Of a stretch of DNA of 64,000 bases, positions 34,490-43,799 are shown piece after piece. The notes under the pieces are model-generated. The model was given only the letters and a program-made list of their open reading frames with translations, did no database searches and was not told where the DNA came from. The translations under genes and the position numbers were made by a program. Source of the DNA: Microcystis viridis FACHB-1342 (GTDB lineage: Bacteria > Cyanobacteriota > Cyanobacteriia > Cyanobacteriales > Microcystaceae). The stretch lies in the NCBI RefSeq assembly GCF_014698335.1, contig NZ_JACJSV010000005.1, forward strand, positions 48,414-112,413. The letters run 5' to 3'. Each line of letters starts with the position of its first letter. Position 1 is the first letter of the stretch.

Positions 34490-34563
34490 ACTGTTGACTG
34501 TTCACTGTTGACTGTTTACTGTTTACTGTTTGCTGTTCACTTATTTACTGGTCACTGTTTACT
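34490..34563. repeat. Heptamer array of the CTGTTNAC type after rplE
   Basis: Units such as CTGTTGA, CTGTTCA and CTGTTTA repeat with a 7-nt period for about 74 nt, close to the 3' end of rplE. It is a different unit from the TTATCAG array in the same spacer, so two array families share one 237-nt gap. Confidence 0.78.
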
Positions 34564-34578
34564 TTTCTCTTGATTGAT

Positions 34579-35118
34579 TTATCTAAAGGGCATTCCCATC
34601 TCTTTGAGGAGGGCGCGTCCTTCTTCGTCGTTTTTAGCGGTGGTGATGATTGAGATGTCCATCCCGCGAATTTGATCGATTTTGTCGTATTCAATTTCAG
34701 GGAAGATCAACTGTTCACGAATGCCTAAACTGTAGTTACCACGACCATCAAAACTGTTACCGCTGATACCGCGAAAGTCGCGAATGCGTGGTAAGGCCAG
34801 ATTAATGAGACGGTCTAAAAAAGCGTACATTCGATCGCCGCGCAATGTCACCATGACACCCACGGGCATTCCTTCGCGAATTTTAAAGCCAGCGATCGCT
34901 TTTTTAGCTCTAGTCACTACCGGTTGTTGTCCGGTGATGGTGGACAGTTCCTCCTTGGAAGACTCCAAAGCTTTGGCGTTTTGTGAAGCTTCCCCAAGAC
35001 CGCGGTTAACAGTAATTTTGATAACTTTAGGTACTTGGTGGATATTGGTATAACCAAATTGTTCTTTCAGTTTAGGAACAATGGTTTCTTGATAGGTGGT
35101 TTTTAGTTTTTGGCTCAT
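34579..35118 (-). CDS. rplE: 50S ribosomal protein L5 (uL5)
   Basis: 179 residues. [16 protein letters not shown] and [23 protein letters not shown] in the first half, and [21 protein letters not shown] with the end [15 protein letters not shown], are all L5 landmarks. L5 binds 5S rRNA and contacts the P-site tRNA. It lies 54 nt downstream of rplX. Confidence 0.96.
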   Translation of the reverse strand: MSQKLKTTYQETIVPKLKEQFGYTNIHQVPKVIKITVNRGLGEASQNAKALESSKEELSTITGQQPVVTRAKKAIAGFKIREGMPVGVMVTLRGDRMYAFLDRLINLALPRIRDFRGISGNSFDGRGNYSLGIREQLIFPEIEYDKIDQIRGMDISIITTAKNDEEGRALLKEMGMPFR

Positions 35119-35172
35119 AGTTTTGCTGCTTGCTTTTCCTGGGCTTGGTCAGGAACTAGAATTGATGGGAAA

Positions 35173-35526
35173 CTAATCGATAATTTCGCCAGTTTTCTTC
35201 AGTATCCGCACTTTCCGACCGTCTTCGGTAAAGGTATAACCCACCCGACTGGCGATTTTTTTCTTCTCGGAATAAAGCATCACTTTGGAACTGTGAATCG
35301 GTGCTTCGTAGGTAACGATTTGACCCGATTCCCCTTCCTGTTGGGGTTTAGTATGTTTGGTGCGGATATTAACTCCCTTGACCACCACGGTACTTTCTTG
35401 GGGTAGAGCGCGTAAAATTTCGCCCACCTTGCCCTTATCGGAACCGGCGATTACTTGAACGACATCCCCTTTTTTAACGTGCATTTTTTGCCTTTGGGGC
35501 GGGGTTTGAATGTTTTTCTTACTCAT
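35173..35526 (-). CDS. rplX: 50S ribosomal protein L24 (uL24)
   Basis: 117 residues from the ATG at 35526, favoured by a GAGGT ribosome binding site about 12 nt upstream; a TTG five codons further up is less likely. A KOW motif lies in [19 protein letters not shown], followed by [18 protein letters not shown]24 is an assembly initiator for the 50S subunit. It lies between rplN and rplE. Confidence 0.95.
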   Translation of the reverse strand: MSKKNIQTPPQRQKMHVKKGDVVQVIAGSDKGKVGEILRALPQESTVVVKGVNIRTKHTKPQQEGESGQIVTYEAPIHSSKVMLYSEKKKIASRVGYTFTEDGRKVRILKKTGEIID

Positions 35527-35598
35527 TTTTTTTGACCTCAAAGTGTGAAAAGTTTTAGACTAGCCATCAGCCAATTGCCTTGATACTTTTCACTTTGA

Positions 35599-35967
35599 TC
35601 AGAGAACTTCTGGGGCTAAGGAAACAATTTTGGTGTAGTTTTTATCGCGCAATTCCCGAGCGACCGGACCAAAAACCCGCGTACCTTTGGGATTACCGTC
35701 ATTATTAATAATCACGGCGGCGTTATCATCAAAACGGATGCTCATGCCACTATCGCGACGGACGGTTTGACGGGTCCGCACAATCACCGCAGTGACCACA
35801 TCGGATTTTTTCACGGGCATATTGGGGATAGCGTCCTTAACCACGGCGATAATTTTGTCACCGATGCCACCGTAGGTACAGTTACCTGTTCCCAGCACCC
35901 GCAGACACATTAGTTTCCGCGCCCCGCTATTGTCAGCGACATTTAAGTAGGTTTGTTGTTGAATCAC
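35599..35967 (-). CDS. rplN: 50S ribosomal protein L14 (uL14)
   Basis: 122 residues, the exact family length. Start [17 protein letters not shown], then [17 protein letters not shown] and ending [17 protein letters not shown]14 lies at the subunit interface, in intersubunit bridge B8. 20 nt separate it from rpsQ. Confidence 0.97.
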   Translation of the reverse strand: MIQQQTYLNVADNSGARKLMCLRVLGTGNCTYGGIGDKIIAVVKDAIPNMPVKKSDVVTAVIVRTRQTVRRDSGMSIRFDDNAAVIINNDGNPKGTRVFGPVARELRDKNYTKIVSLAPEVL

Positions 35968-35987
35968 GGTTTTTACCTAGGTGAAAT

Positions 35988-36230
35988 TTAACTATCGGTT
36001 AATATTTCCGCCACTTCCCAACGTTTGGTTTTACTGAGGGGGCGGGTTTCACGAATGCGAACTCGATCGCCTTGTTTGGCTTGATTTTCTGCGTCGTGAG
36101 CCTTAAATTTCTGGGTTTTTACGACGATTTTGCCGTATTTAGGGTGAGGAGAGCGGTTTTCAATGGCTACCACTACGGTTTTATCCATTTTGTCGCTGAC
36201 CACTACCCCAACTCTTTCTTTAACTGCCAT
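35988..36230 (-). CDS. rpsQ: 30S ribosomal protein S17 (uS17)
   Basis: 80 residues. [19 protein letters not shown] and [16 protein letters not shown] are the S17 OB-fold signature. It is a primary 16S rRNA binding protein. It lies 6 nt from rpmC. Confidence 0.96.
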   Translation of the reverse strand: MAVKERVGVVVSDKMDKTVVVAIENRSPHPKYGKIVVKTQKFKAHDAENQAKQGDRVRIRETRPLSKTKRWEVAEILTDS

Positions 36231-36236
36231 AGCGGG

Positions 36237-36455
36237 TTATGCCTCCGGGGTGGACTGGGCTAGTTGGCGCTCTCGTTCTACGGTCAATAATTGGCCAAGA
36301 CGGTGGCGGGTGTGTTTGAATTCGTGGGTTTTTTCCAAGCGGCGGGTGGCCTGTTGCAAACGCAATTCAAACAGTTTCTTTTTGGCATCGAGGATAGCGT
36401 CGGCGATGTCGTCATCGCTCATCTTCCTCACTTCGGCGATTTTCGGTAGAGCCAT
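36237..36455 (-). CDS. rpmC: 50S ribosomal protein L29 (uL29)
   Basis: 72 residues, two-helix protein with KKLFELRLQQATRRLEK and HTRHRLGQLLTVERER. L29 lies at the peptide exit. Its start overlaps the rplP stop by one nucleotide. Confidence 0.95.
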   Translation of the reverse strand: MALPKIAEVRKMSDDDIADAILDAKKKLFELRLQQATRRLEKTHEFKHTRHRLGQLLTVERERQLAQSTPEA

Positions 36456-36874
36456 TAGACAAAATCCTCCTCGCGAGTGATAAATTTGGTCTTAATCGGT
36501 AATTTTTGGGCGGCTAGACGCATTGCTTCCCGGGCTACCGGTTCGGCTACCCCGGCAATTTCAAACATAATGAACCCCGGTTTAACCACGGCTACCCAGA
36601 ATTCGGGGGAACCTTTCCCGGAACCCATCCGGGTTTCTGCAGCCCGTTGGGTGACGGGTTTATCGGGAAAAACGCGAATCCAGATTTTGCCACCCCGACG
36701 AATATAACGAGTCATTGCCCGTCTGGCGGCTTCGATTTGACGGGAAGTAATCCAACAGGGTTCGGTGGCTTGCAGGGCGAAATCGCCGAAATTAATCGTA
36801 TTTCCGCCGGTGGCCAGCCCGCGCATCCGTCCGCGCTGTTGTTTGCGGAATTTTGTTCTTTTGGGACTTAACAT
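36455..36874 (-). CDS. rplP: 50S ribosomal protein L16 (uL16)
   Basis: 139 residues. Family landmarks are [37 protein letters not shown] and [19 protein letters not shown]16 organises the A-site architecture of the 50S subunit. It overlaps rpmC by one nucleotide. Confidence 0.97.
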   Translation of the reverse strand: MLSPKRTKFRKQQRGRMRGLATGGNTINFGDFALQATEPCWITSRQIEAARRAMTRYIRRGGKIWIRVFPDKPVTQRAAETRMGSGKGSPEFWVAVVKPGFIMFEIAGVAEPVAREAMRLAAQKLPIKTKFITREEDFV

Positions 36875-36904
36875 GAGCTATTTACCACTGATAAATATTA
36901 GGGA

Positions 36905-37633
36905 TCAGCCTTCGCTAGAGCGATCTTCAAACTGTTGACGACGACGCTGTTGACGGCGCGGTGCTTGAGCGGGAACGGCGGCGGCAATTTCTTCTTGGCC
37001 GGGGATAATTTCGCCCTTAAAGATCCAAACTTTCACCCCTAGAATCCCGTAGATGGTGCTGGCGGTTTTATAGGAGTAATCGATATCGGCCCGCAGGGTA
37101 TGGAGGGGAACTCGTCCTTCCCGCACCCATTCAGTCCGAGCGATTTCTGCCCCGTTGAGACGACCGCTAACTTGAATTTTGATCCCTTTGACTTCGGCCC
37201 TTTGCGCCCGTTGGATAGCTTGCCGGACTACACGACGGAAGGAAACCCGTCTTTCTAGTTGTTGGGCGATGTATTCGGCGATCAGGTTGGCATCGGCATC
37301 AACGCGAGCCACTTCGATGACGTTAATGCGAATTTGACGCTGGCCACCGAGGGCTTTTTGCAACCCTAGGCGCAGCTGTTCGATTCCCGTGCCACCACGA
37401 CCGACGACGACTCCAGGGCGAGCGGTGTGGATGGAAATATCTACTTGATCGGCCTTGCGTTCGATGCGAATATCGGCGATACCGGCATTAGCGAGGTTTT
37501 TTTCGACGTATTCACGAATGCGGCGATCTTCTTGCACTAATTCGGGGTAACGTTTCGCGTCGGCATACCAGCAAGATTTGTGATCTTTGATAACGCCGAG
37601 ACGAAAACCGAGGGGATGGATTTTTTGTCCCAT
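36905..37633 (-). CDS. rpsC: 30S ribosomal protein S3 (uS3)
   Basis: 242 residues. The KH domain is seen in [18 protein letters not shown], and the C-terminal domain in [19 protein letters not shown]. The arginine/glutamine-rich tail ([12 protein letters not shown]) is a little longer than in E. coli. S3 contributes to the mRNA entry tunnel helicase. It follows rplV by 23 nt. Confidence 0.97.
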   Translation of the reverse strand: MGQKIHPLGFRLGVIKDHKSCWYADAKRYPELVQEDRRIREYVEKNLANAGIADIRIERKADQVDISIHTARPGVVVGRGGTGIEQLRLGLQKALGGQRQIRINVIEVARVDADANLIAEYIAQQLERRVSFRRVVRQAIQRAQRAEVKGIKIQVSGRLNGAEIARTEWVREGRVPLHTLRADIDYSYKTASTIYGILGVKVWIFKGEIIPGQEEIAAAVPAQAPRRQQRRRQQFEDRSSEG

Positions 37634-37656
37634 TGTGGTTTTTTTAGTTAAGGTGA

Positions 37657-38016
37657 TTAGTCTTTGTTGCTAGGAGCGACGGCGACGGTGATATGACAGG
37701 TGGGTTTGCGAATTTGGTAGGCGCGGCCTTGGGCCCGGGGTCGAAAACGTTTTAGGGTCGGTCCGCCATCGGCAAAGGCTTGGCTAACCACCAAAGTGGC
37801 GGGATCGAGTCCTTCGTTATTTTCGGCGTTGGCAACGGCGGAACGCAGGACTTTCAGAATCGGATCACAGGCCCGGTAGGGCATAAATTCGAGAATAATT
37901 AGGGCTTCCCGATAGGAGCGACCGCGGATCTGATCGAGTACCCGTCTGACTTTCAGGGGTGACATCCGAATATAGCGGGCGATCGCTTTGACTTCGTTAG
38001 AGGTATCGATGGTCAT
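37657..38016 (-). CDS. rplV: 50S ribosomal protein L22 (uL22)
   Basis: 119 residues. [32 protein letters not shown] and the tunnel-lining loop region with [15 protein letters not shown] identify L22, which reaches into the exit tunnel. A heptamer array begins 3 nt 5' of the start codon (38019-38063). Confidence 0.96.
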   Translation of the reverse strand: MTIDTSNEVKAIARYIRMSPLKVRRVLDQIRGRSYREALIILEFMPYRACDPILKVLRSAVANAENNEGLDPATLVVSQAFADGGPTLKRFRPRAQGRAYQIRKPTCHITVAVAPSNKD

Positions 38017-38018
38017 TT

Positions 38019-38063
38019 CAGTTATCAGTTATCAGTTATCAGTTATCAGTCATCAGCTATCAG
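38019..38063. repeat. Heptamer array TTATCAG between rpsS and rplV
   Basis: Five or more units of TTATCAG with CATCAGC/TATCAGC variants directly 5' of rplV on the minus strand, so the translation start region of rplV is embedded in the repeat. Confidence 0.82.
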
Positions 38064-38144
38064 CTTTTATTTTTTGAAAATTAGCTAACTTGGTGGTTTA
38101 TGATCACGACTATCTAGCTGACGACTGAGGGAGTAGCGGCTGAT

Positions 38145-38426
38145 TTATTTCCGTCCTGCTTTTTTGTCGCTCTTGGCGTGGCCACGGAAGGTGCGGGTGG
38201 GAGCGAATTCACCGAGTTTATGACCGACCATCTGCTCGGAAACATAGACGGGAACGTGCTGTTTGCCGTTGTGAACGGCGATCGTGTGACCGACCATATC
38301 GGGAATGATTGTCGAGGACCGGGACCAAGTTTTAATCACTTGTTTACTGCCCTGGGCGTTGAGTTTTTCGATTTTTTCCATCAGGTGGCCGGCGACAAAT
38401 GGCCCCTTTTTCAGTGAACGACCCAT
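38145..38426 (-). CDS. rpsS: 30S ribosomal protein S19 (uS19)
   Basis: 93 residues. [38 protein letters not shown] and [16 protein letters not shown] are the S19 signature. S19 lies in the 30S head near the tRNAs. It follows rplB by 30 nt; a 128-nt repeat-filled gap separates it from rplV. Confidence 0.97.
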   Translation of the reverse strand: MGRSLKKGPFVAGHLMEKIEKLNAQGSKQVIKTWSRSSTIIPDMVGHTIAVHNGKQHVPVYVSEQMVGHKLGEFAPTRTFRGHAKSDKKAGRK

Positions 38427-38456
38427 AATTTTCAGTCAAAAGTAAAGTAATAATTT

Positions 38457-39290
38457 CTAACCCTGGGTACGACGGCGCACGATCAGATCGCTACTGCGTT
38501 TTTTCTTGTTGCGAGTTTTGCGACCGAGGGCGGGTTTACCCCAGGGAGTCATCGGGCCGGAACGTCCGATCGGAGCGCGACCCTCTCCACCTCCATGCGG
38601 GTGATCGACTGGGTTCATGACGCTACCCCGAACATGAGGCCGTTGACCGCGGTGACGGGTACGGCCGGCTTTACCGAGACTGATGTTTCTCGCTTCGGCG
38701 TTACCGACTTTTCCGATGGTGGCGTAGCATTCACGCCGGATCATGCGTACTTCTTTGGAGGGGAGGCGGATGGTAACGTAATCGCCTTCTTTGGCTACCA
38801 CTTGGGCGAAACCACCGGCAGCCCGCACCATTTGACCACCGCGACCGGGGACGAGTTCGATGTTATGAACTTCTGTCCCTAGGGGGATGCGACTTAAGGG
38901 TAGGGCATTACCGACCTCGAAGGGAGCGTTTTCTCCGGCGATGACGGTATCACCAACGCCTAAACCGGCGGGGGCGATGATGTAGCGTTTTTCCCCGTCT
39001 TTGTAGAAAAGTAGGGCAATGCGGGCGTTACGGTTAGGATCGTACTCGATCGCCGCTACTGTGGCGGGAATATCCCGTTTATCGCGACGAAAATCGATAA
39101 TCCGGTAGAGGCGCTTATGGCCGCCGCCCCGGTGACGACTGGTGACGACACCGCGATTATTACGCCCTTGTTTGCTGTGTTTGCGATGAGTTAGGGACTT
39201 TTCCGGTTCGGTTTTGGTGATCTCCTTAAAGTCGGAGATGGCCGCCTGCCTTGTCCCGGGGGTTAAAGGTCTAAAAGAACGAATACCCAT
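38457..39290 (-). CDS. rplB: 50S ribosomal protein L2 (uL2)
   Basis: 277 residues. The beginning [39 protein letters not shown] and the near-invariant [16 protein letters not shown] (the conserved histidine near the peptidyl transferase centre) identify L2. The end is [16 protein letters not shown]. It lies between rplW and rpsS. Confidence 0.97.
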   Translation of the reverse strand: MGIRSFRPLTPGTRQAAISDFKEITKTEPEKSLTHRKHSKQGRNNRGVVTSRHRGGGHKRLYRIIDFRRDKRDIPATVAAIEYDPNRNARIALLFYKDGEKRYIIAPAGLGVGDTVIAGENAPFEVGNALPLSRIPLGTEVHNIELVPGRGGQMVRAAGGFAQVVAKEGDYVTIRLPSKEVRMIRRECYATIGKVGNAEARNISLGKAGRTRHRGQRPHVRGSVMNPVDHPHGGGEGRAPIGRSGPMTPWGKPALGRKTRNKKKRSSDLIVRRRTQG

Positions 39291-39323
39291 AGTTTAGTTT
39301 TCCGTTATCGGGTTTCTTGGTGG

Positions 39324-39629
39324 TTATACGTCGGGATAGAGGGCGATCGAGTCGCCAGCTGCTAGGGTCACGATCGCACGTTTGTATTGGGGTTTGTAAC
39401 CGAGGAAACGGCCGACGCGTTTTTTCTGACGAGAGGGGCGGCTGGTGTTCACTTTCGTTACTTTCACGTCAAACAGCAATTCGATCGCCGCTTGAATTTC
39501 CGGCTTGGTCGCTTTCAAGGCGACATCGAAAACGTATTTATTTTGTTCTAGGAGTAGGGTGGCTTTCTCGGTCACGATCGGTTTTAGGATCAGATCGGCG
39601 AGTTGTCTGGCTTCAGTTCTAAGCACCAT
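39324..39629 (-). CDS. rplW: 50S ribosomal protein L23 (uL23)
   Basis: 101 residues from ATG 39629, chosen because a GGAGG ribosome binding site lies about 6 nt upstream; four extra upstream codons are possible. [21 protein letters not shown] and [16 protein letters not shown] are typical. L23 is the docking site for trigger factor and SRP at the exit tunnel. Its 5' end overlaps the rplD stop by 11 nt, showing translational coupling. Confidence 0.95.
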   Translation of the reverse strand: MVLRTEARQLADLILKPIVTEKATLLLEQNKYVFDVALKATKPEIQAAIELLFDVKVTKVNTSRPSRQKKRVGRFLGYKPQYKRAIVTLAAGDSIALYPDV

Positions 39630-40251
39630 AGACCTCCTCAATTTTAGCTAGGGCTGCGGCGGTGGCGATAACTCGATCGGCTAGGATGACATCATAGACG
39701 TTGAGACTATCGGCGCGAATAATTTTGAGATTGCAGATATTACGTCCCGATAAATAGACATTTTCGGGAATTTCCGTCAAAATCAGCAGAATTTTTTCCT
39801 CTGGACTGGCTCCCCAGCGACTTAAGGCAGCGGTGAGTTCTTTGGTTTTGGGTTGGGAGAATTGTTCGGCGAAGCTTTCCACCACGATAAAGTTATCGGC
39901 CTGGCTGATCAAAGCGGTTCTCAGGGCTAATCTTTTCTCTTTGCGATTCACCTTAACCTCAAAATCTCTCGGTTTTGGTCCGAATATGACACCGCCACCA
40001 CGCCAGAGGGGAGAACGGATCGAACCGGCCCGGGCGCGACCGGTGCCTTTTTGCCGCCAGGGTTTGCGACCACCGCCGCGCACTTCCGAGCGGGTTTTGC
40101 TGGAGGCATTACCTTGGCGGGCCGCCGCTAGATGGCTGACGACGACGCGGTGAATTAGATGTTTGGCGGTTTCGGGTTTAGCGGTTTTCAGTTCCAGGGT
40201 GCCTGTTCCCGCTTCTTCCCCTTGCCAATTTTTGACTGTGTAGTTAACCAT
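39619..40251 (-). CDS. rplD: 50S ribosomal protein L4 (uL4)
   Basis: 210 residues. The tunnel loop is visible as [20 protein letters not shown] and [18 protein letters not shown]4 is an early 23S rRNA binder and, in E. coli, the S10 operon autoregulator. The C-terminal globular domain ends with a run to EEVYGA. Followed by the overlapping rplW. Confidence 0.96.
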   Translation of the reverse strand: MVNYTVKNWQGEEAGTGTLELKTAKPETAKHLIHRVVVSHLAAARQGNASSKTRSEVRGGGRKPWRQKGTGRARAGSIRSPLWRGGGVIFGPKPRDFEVKVNRKEKRLALRTALISQADNFIVVESFAEQFSQPKTKELTAALSRWGASPEEKILLILTEIPENVYLSGRNICNLKIIRADSLNVYDVILADRVIATAAALAKIEEVYGA

Positions 40252-40271
40252 GGCTTTAATCTTTCCTTGCC

Positions 40272-40910
40272 CTATTTACCAAATTTCTTGGCGGGGGTGA
40301 TGTTTAACAGGGTTCCTGGTTTACCCGGGACGGCTCCTTTGATCAGGATTAGGTTGCGTTCGCTATCGATTTTGACCACGGACAGTTTGCGGATGGTCAC
40401 TTGGGTGGCTCCGTATTGTCCGGCCATTCTCTTACCCGGGAAAACCCGGCCGGGGGTAGTACCGGCACCGGTGGAACCAGGGAGACGGTGGTTTTTGGAA
40501 CCGTGGGTCATGTTACCGCGCTTGAAGTTATGGCGTTTTTGATAGCCGGAGAAACCCCGTCCGATGGTGGTTCCAGCCACATCGACTAAATCGCCCTCTT
40601 GGAAGATAGCGGCGGTAATTTCTTGGCCTAAAGTGTAAGCGGATGCGTCCTCGAGGCGGTATTCGATTAAATGCCGCAGGGGGGAGACACCGGCTTTGGC
40701 TAAATGACCGAGTAGCGGTTTGTTGAGGGCTTTTTCTTTGACGGTTTTGTATCCCACTTGGATGGATTCATAACCGTCGGTTTTTTTCGTTTTGACTTGG
40801 GTGACGGGACACGGACCGGCTTGAACGACGGTGACGGGAATGGCGACTCCCGTTTTGTTGTCGAAGATTTGGGTCATGCCCAGTTTTGTACCGAGGATAC
40901 CGATAGACAC
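40272..40910 (-). CDS. rplC: 50S ribosomal protein L3 (uL3)
   Basis: 212 residues. [20 protein letters not shown] at the start, [19 protein letters not shown], and [20 protein letters not shown], with the W-loop near the peptidyl transferase centre. It is the first gene of the S10-type cluster here; rpsJ is absent from this position, as is usual in cyanobacteria, where it sits with tuf. A long leader precedes it. Confidence 0.97.
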   Translation of the reverse strand: MSIGILGTKLGMTQIFDNKTGVAIPVTVVQAGPCPVTQVKTKKTDGYESIQVGYKTVKEKALNKPLLGHLAKAGVSPLRHLIEYRLEDASAYTLGQEITAAIFQEGDLVDVAGTTIGRGFSGYQKRHNFKRGNMTHGSKNHRLPGSTGAGTTPGRVFPGKRMAGQYGATQVTIRKLSVVKIDSERNLILIKGAVPGKPGTLLNITPAKKFGK

Positions 40911-41228
40911 GGATTGTTCTCTTTATCTTTACTAGACGACAATCAAAAATAACGTGGCCGTGGCTATAGGAGCGAGAAAAATCTTTCCCGCTTTATCAGC
41001 CTGCCCAACTTGAATGACTTTTTTGGAGTTATTTAAGCTGGCATCCCGTTAAATTCGTAAGTAGGACTAGACAGGGTTGCTGGTTCTGCCTAGATTGTTG
41101 CTGGTCTTTGTTTCTTGGGGACTTAAAGGGTTTATCTTCAGTATCCCGGCGAAGACCGAGCGACCAAGGCGGTTCTGCTCAGTAGTGCCTTTAGCACCAC
41201 CTAAGACCGATTTTGGCCACGATCAAAC

Positions 41229-41258
41229 ATTATATAACATTTGTGACTTTTTAGGCAA
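41229..41258 (-). promoter_or_regulatory. Candidate sigma-70-type promoter of the S10-spc operon
   Basis: On the minus strand TTGCCT (41253-41258) and TATAAT (41229-41234) are separated by 18 nt, close to the group-1 sigma consensus. It points toward rplC, whose start is about 310 nt downstream. The predicted transcript start near 41222 is an inference. Confidence 0.5.
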
Positions 41259-41690
41259 GAGGTTTTTTCAGTCACCGGCAATGATCCTATCTAGTCTGGC
41301 TGAAGGAAGGGGGGACAATGAGGTTGAAGTCTAGGCTGGGTGCAGGGTCTAGCCTGTGGTTTTTTGGGAAAATCTCCTCGCTGTCACCCTTGAAATTGAT
41401 TAACTTAATTCTCTCGTCTTCATTGCGGGGAAAGTCTCAAGGTTTTTCCCTATCCCCCACACCCTGTCTTACTTTCAATCTGCTTGTCACCCCTTCAGGT
41501 TTCTGGCACTTTTTTAGCCAAAAAATTCGCAAAACTCTTTTATAGCAAGGCTTAAACTGATATTCAGCAGATTGCAATTATAGTATTTATCTTAATGGTG
41601 AGGTACAAAGTTTTGGTTTGGGGGAATCGGTCGTTGGTGGTCGCTATCAAATTAGGTTACACTGCTTGATGGGGATTAGTTTCAATGGGG

Positions 41691-41717
41691 GGGATGACAG
41701 GATTGTACTATCATCCC
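41691..41717 (-). terminator. Possible glnB terminator hairpin
   Basis: GGGATGA (41691-41697) and TCATCCC (41711-41717) form a 7-bp stem, with a 13-nt loop, 12 nt beyond the glnB stop on the minus strand. There is a C/G-run next to it rather than a T-run, so the call is tentative. Confidence 0.4.
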
Positions 41718-41728
41718 TTGTTTGGACG

Positions 41729-42109
<381 letters not shown>

Positions 42110-42249
42110 TTAACTGTTAATTCTAAACGCAGAATCCCGACAATAGCGCTTAAAGTCATGATTTCTTCAATTATTGGCCTTGGCCACAGTCTTCACCGTG
42201 AAAAATTTCTGGGTGGGAATTGGCCCACCCGCAGCCATAAATAAACCAA

Positions 42250-42735
42250 CTAGAGAGATAATCCTAACTGAAGACCAAAAACACCGTGAACCAGCAGTAA
42301 AATTAGGGCAATACTGCCGATATAGGCGTGAACAGTCCGGAAAAGTTCTTTTTTCCCGCCAGCGAAGCCAGTTAGGGACAATAATCCATTAAAAGCTAAT
42401 AAACCGATGGCGATCGATCCTGTCCAGAAATGGCTGCTTTCGAGGATGGGATGTTTCTGCATGACTAGGGATAAAATACCGCCGGTGTAACCGAGAGTGA
42501 TAAATAAAAACAGCCAGGGGGCGAGTTTGCGGTGATCAGCCCGATTTTTGGCTACTACTTCCCCATCTTGGCTTAAACGGCTTTGCCAACCGGCATAGGC
42601 AGTATAACTACCCATAACTAAAACCACGATCCCCATCATGACTGGATGTCCCCAATGAACGATCGGTTCGGGAGTTCCGAGACTGCGAAAGGCAGCGGCG
42701 ATCGGCTCTAGCGCATCACTTAAACTTTGATTCAT
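42250..42735 (-). CDS. DUF4079 membrane protein (cytochrome b561-like)
   Basis: 161 residues with four to five membrane helices. Histidines lie in IVHWGHPVMMGIV, ESSHFWTGSIAIG, FRTVHAYIGSIAL and ILLLVHGVFGLQL, in helix positions that suggest heme b ligation. This is the DUF4079 pattern seen in cyanobacteria. The role is unknown; electron transfer is an inference. It lies upstream of glnB on the same strand with a 182-nt gap. Confidence 0.8.
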   Translation of the reverse strand: MNQSLSDALEPIAAAFRSLGTPEPIVHWGHPVMMGIVVLVMGSYTAYAGWQSRLSQDGEVVAKNRADHRKLAPWLFLFITLGYTGGILSLVMQKHPILESSHFWTGSIAIGLLAFNGLLSLTGFAGGKKELFRTVHAYIGSIALILLLVHGVFGLQLGLSL

Positions 42736-42900
42736 GTTTGTTACCTAACTTTACAAAACCCTTTTGCCTAAGATTTTAGCCGATCTCCAGCCTGGAAAAA
42801 CTGCGGTTAGCTGAAAAAATGTCAAGCCTTCGCTAAATTTCTTAACATTTCCCCTAGAGATGAGCGGAGAAATATAGAATAAAGGCAGGGGAAACTAGGG

Positions 42901-42914
42901 ATCCCCATGGGGAT
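42901..42914. promoter_or_regulatory. Perfect 14-nt palindrome next to a ribosome binding site
   Basis: ATCCCCATGGGGAT at 42901-42914 is a perfect palindrome. It lies about 20 nt before the start codon at 42934 and just 5' of the AGGAGG ribosome binding site (42923-42928). Flanking CTAGGG and CCCCTAG sequence can extend a larger stem. It might mask the site in mRNA or act as an operator. Confidence 0.4.
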
Positions 42915-42933
42915 TAGCCCCTAGGAGGGCATT

Positions 42934-43593
42934 ATGACTTATCTGCTCAAAGATCGGCGGTCGGCTGGGAGACTGTTAGCTATTTACTTGACAGAATATA
43001 CCAATAGTGCTAGAGCGCTAGTGTTGGCTTTGCCCCGGGGTGGGGTTCCGATCGCCTTTGAAATTGCCCAAAGGTTACATTTACCGCTAGATCTGTGTTT
43101 GGTGCGAAAATTAGGTGTACCGGAGCGCAAAGAGTTAGCTTTTGGGGCGATCGGTCAGAATGGGGTGCGGGTAATCAATGAAAGTGTTGTTGAAGACTTG
43201 CACCTATCGGAGGCGATGATGGAACGGGTAGCAAAGGAAGAAATGATCGAATTAGAGCGACGTGATCGTTTGTATCGAGGTGAACGCCCCTTTCCGGACG
43301 TGACGGGAAAAACGATTATTCTAGTAGATGATGGGATCGCTACGGGAGCAACGATTAAAGCGGCGATTCTGACCCTTAAGGCTGAAAATCCCGCTGCTAT
43401 TATTATTGCTGTTCCTGTTGCCCCGCCGGAAGTCTGTGATCAATTAGAAAAATTAGTTGATCGAGTAATTTGCCTACATAAACCCTACGAATTGAGATCA
43501 ATTTCTCTTTGGTACGAGGACTTTTCCCAAACCAGCGATGAGGAGGTGCAAACACTTTTGTCCACCGTCGATAGTTCTTTGATTTCAGTTTAG
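42934..43593 (+). CDS. Phosphoribosyltransferase family protein
   Basis: 219 residues. The PRPP-binding loop is VDDGIATGATIKAAI, and an N-terminal part has ALPRGGVPIAFEIAQRL and DLCLVRKLGVP. It resembles the stand-alone type I phosphoribosyltransferases of cyanobacteria whose base substrate is unknown. A strong AGGAGG ribosome binding site lies before ATG 42934. A palindrome sits just upstream (42901-42914). Confidence 0.82.
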   Translation: MTYLLKDRRSAGRLLAIYLTEYTNSARALVLALPRGGVPIAFEIAQRLHLPLDLCLVRKLGVPERKELAFGAIGQNGVRVINESVVEDLHLSEAMMERVAKEEMIELERRDRLYRGERPFPDVTGKTIILVDDGIATGATIKAAILTLKAENPAAIIIAVPVAPPEVCDQLEKLVDRVICLHKPYELRSISLWYEDFSQTSDEEVQTLLSTVDSSLISV

Positions 43594-43799
43594 GGAGATG
43601 GGCTAGATAAACTCTCATTAAACCAGCGATCGCTGACTAGAGTGTGACACTTCATAATTCTTAGTAATCGCTAAAAGTTTTACTATACAAGGGCTAGAGC
43701 AACTGTTGATTTCAATGACTAGGTGCGGAATGTAGGATAAAAATTACCGAAGAGCCACTTTTCCGTATATTATGCAGTTAGTCATTGGAGAAAATTATT

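Larger units (their letters stand above)
40911..41728. other. Long intergenic region upstream of the ribosomal cluster
   Basis: This 818-nt region between rplC and the 3' end of glnB contains no convincing gene. It holds a promoter candidate for the ribosomal operon at 41229-41258 on the minus strand, implying a 5' leader of about 310 nt, and a possible glnB terminator at 41691-41717. The rest is unassigned. Confidence 0.6.

Noticed and set aside
41077..41334. Open frame upstream of rplC on the plus strand
   Set aside because: The predicted peptide has no domain, weak codon use and overlaps the promoter candidate; it is treated as non-coding.
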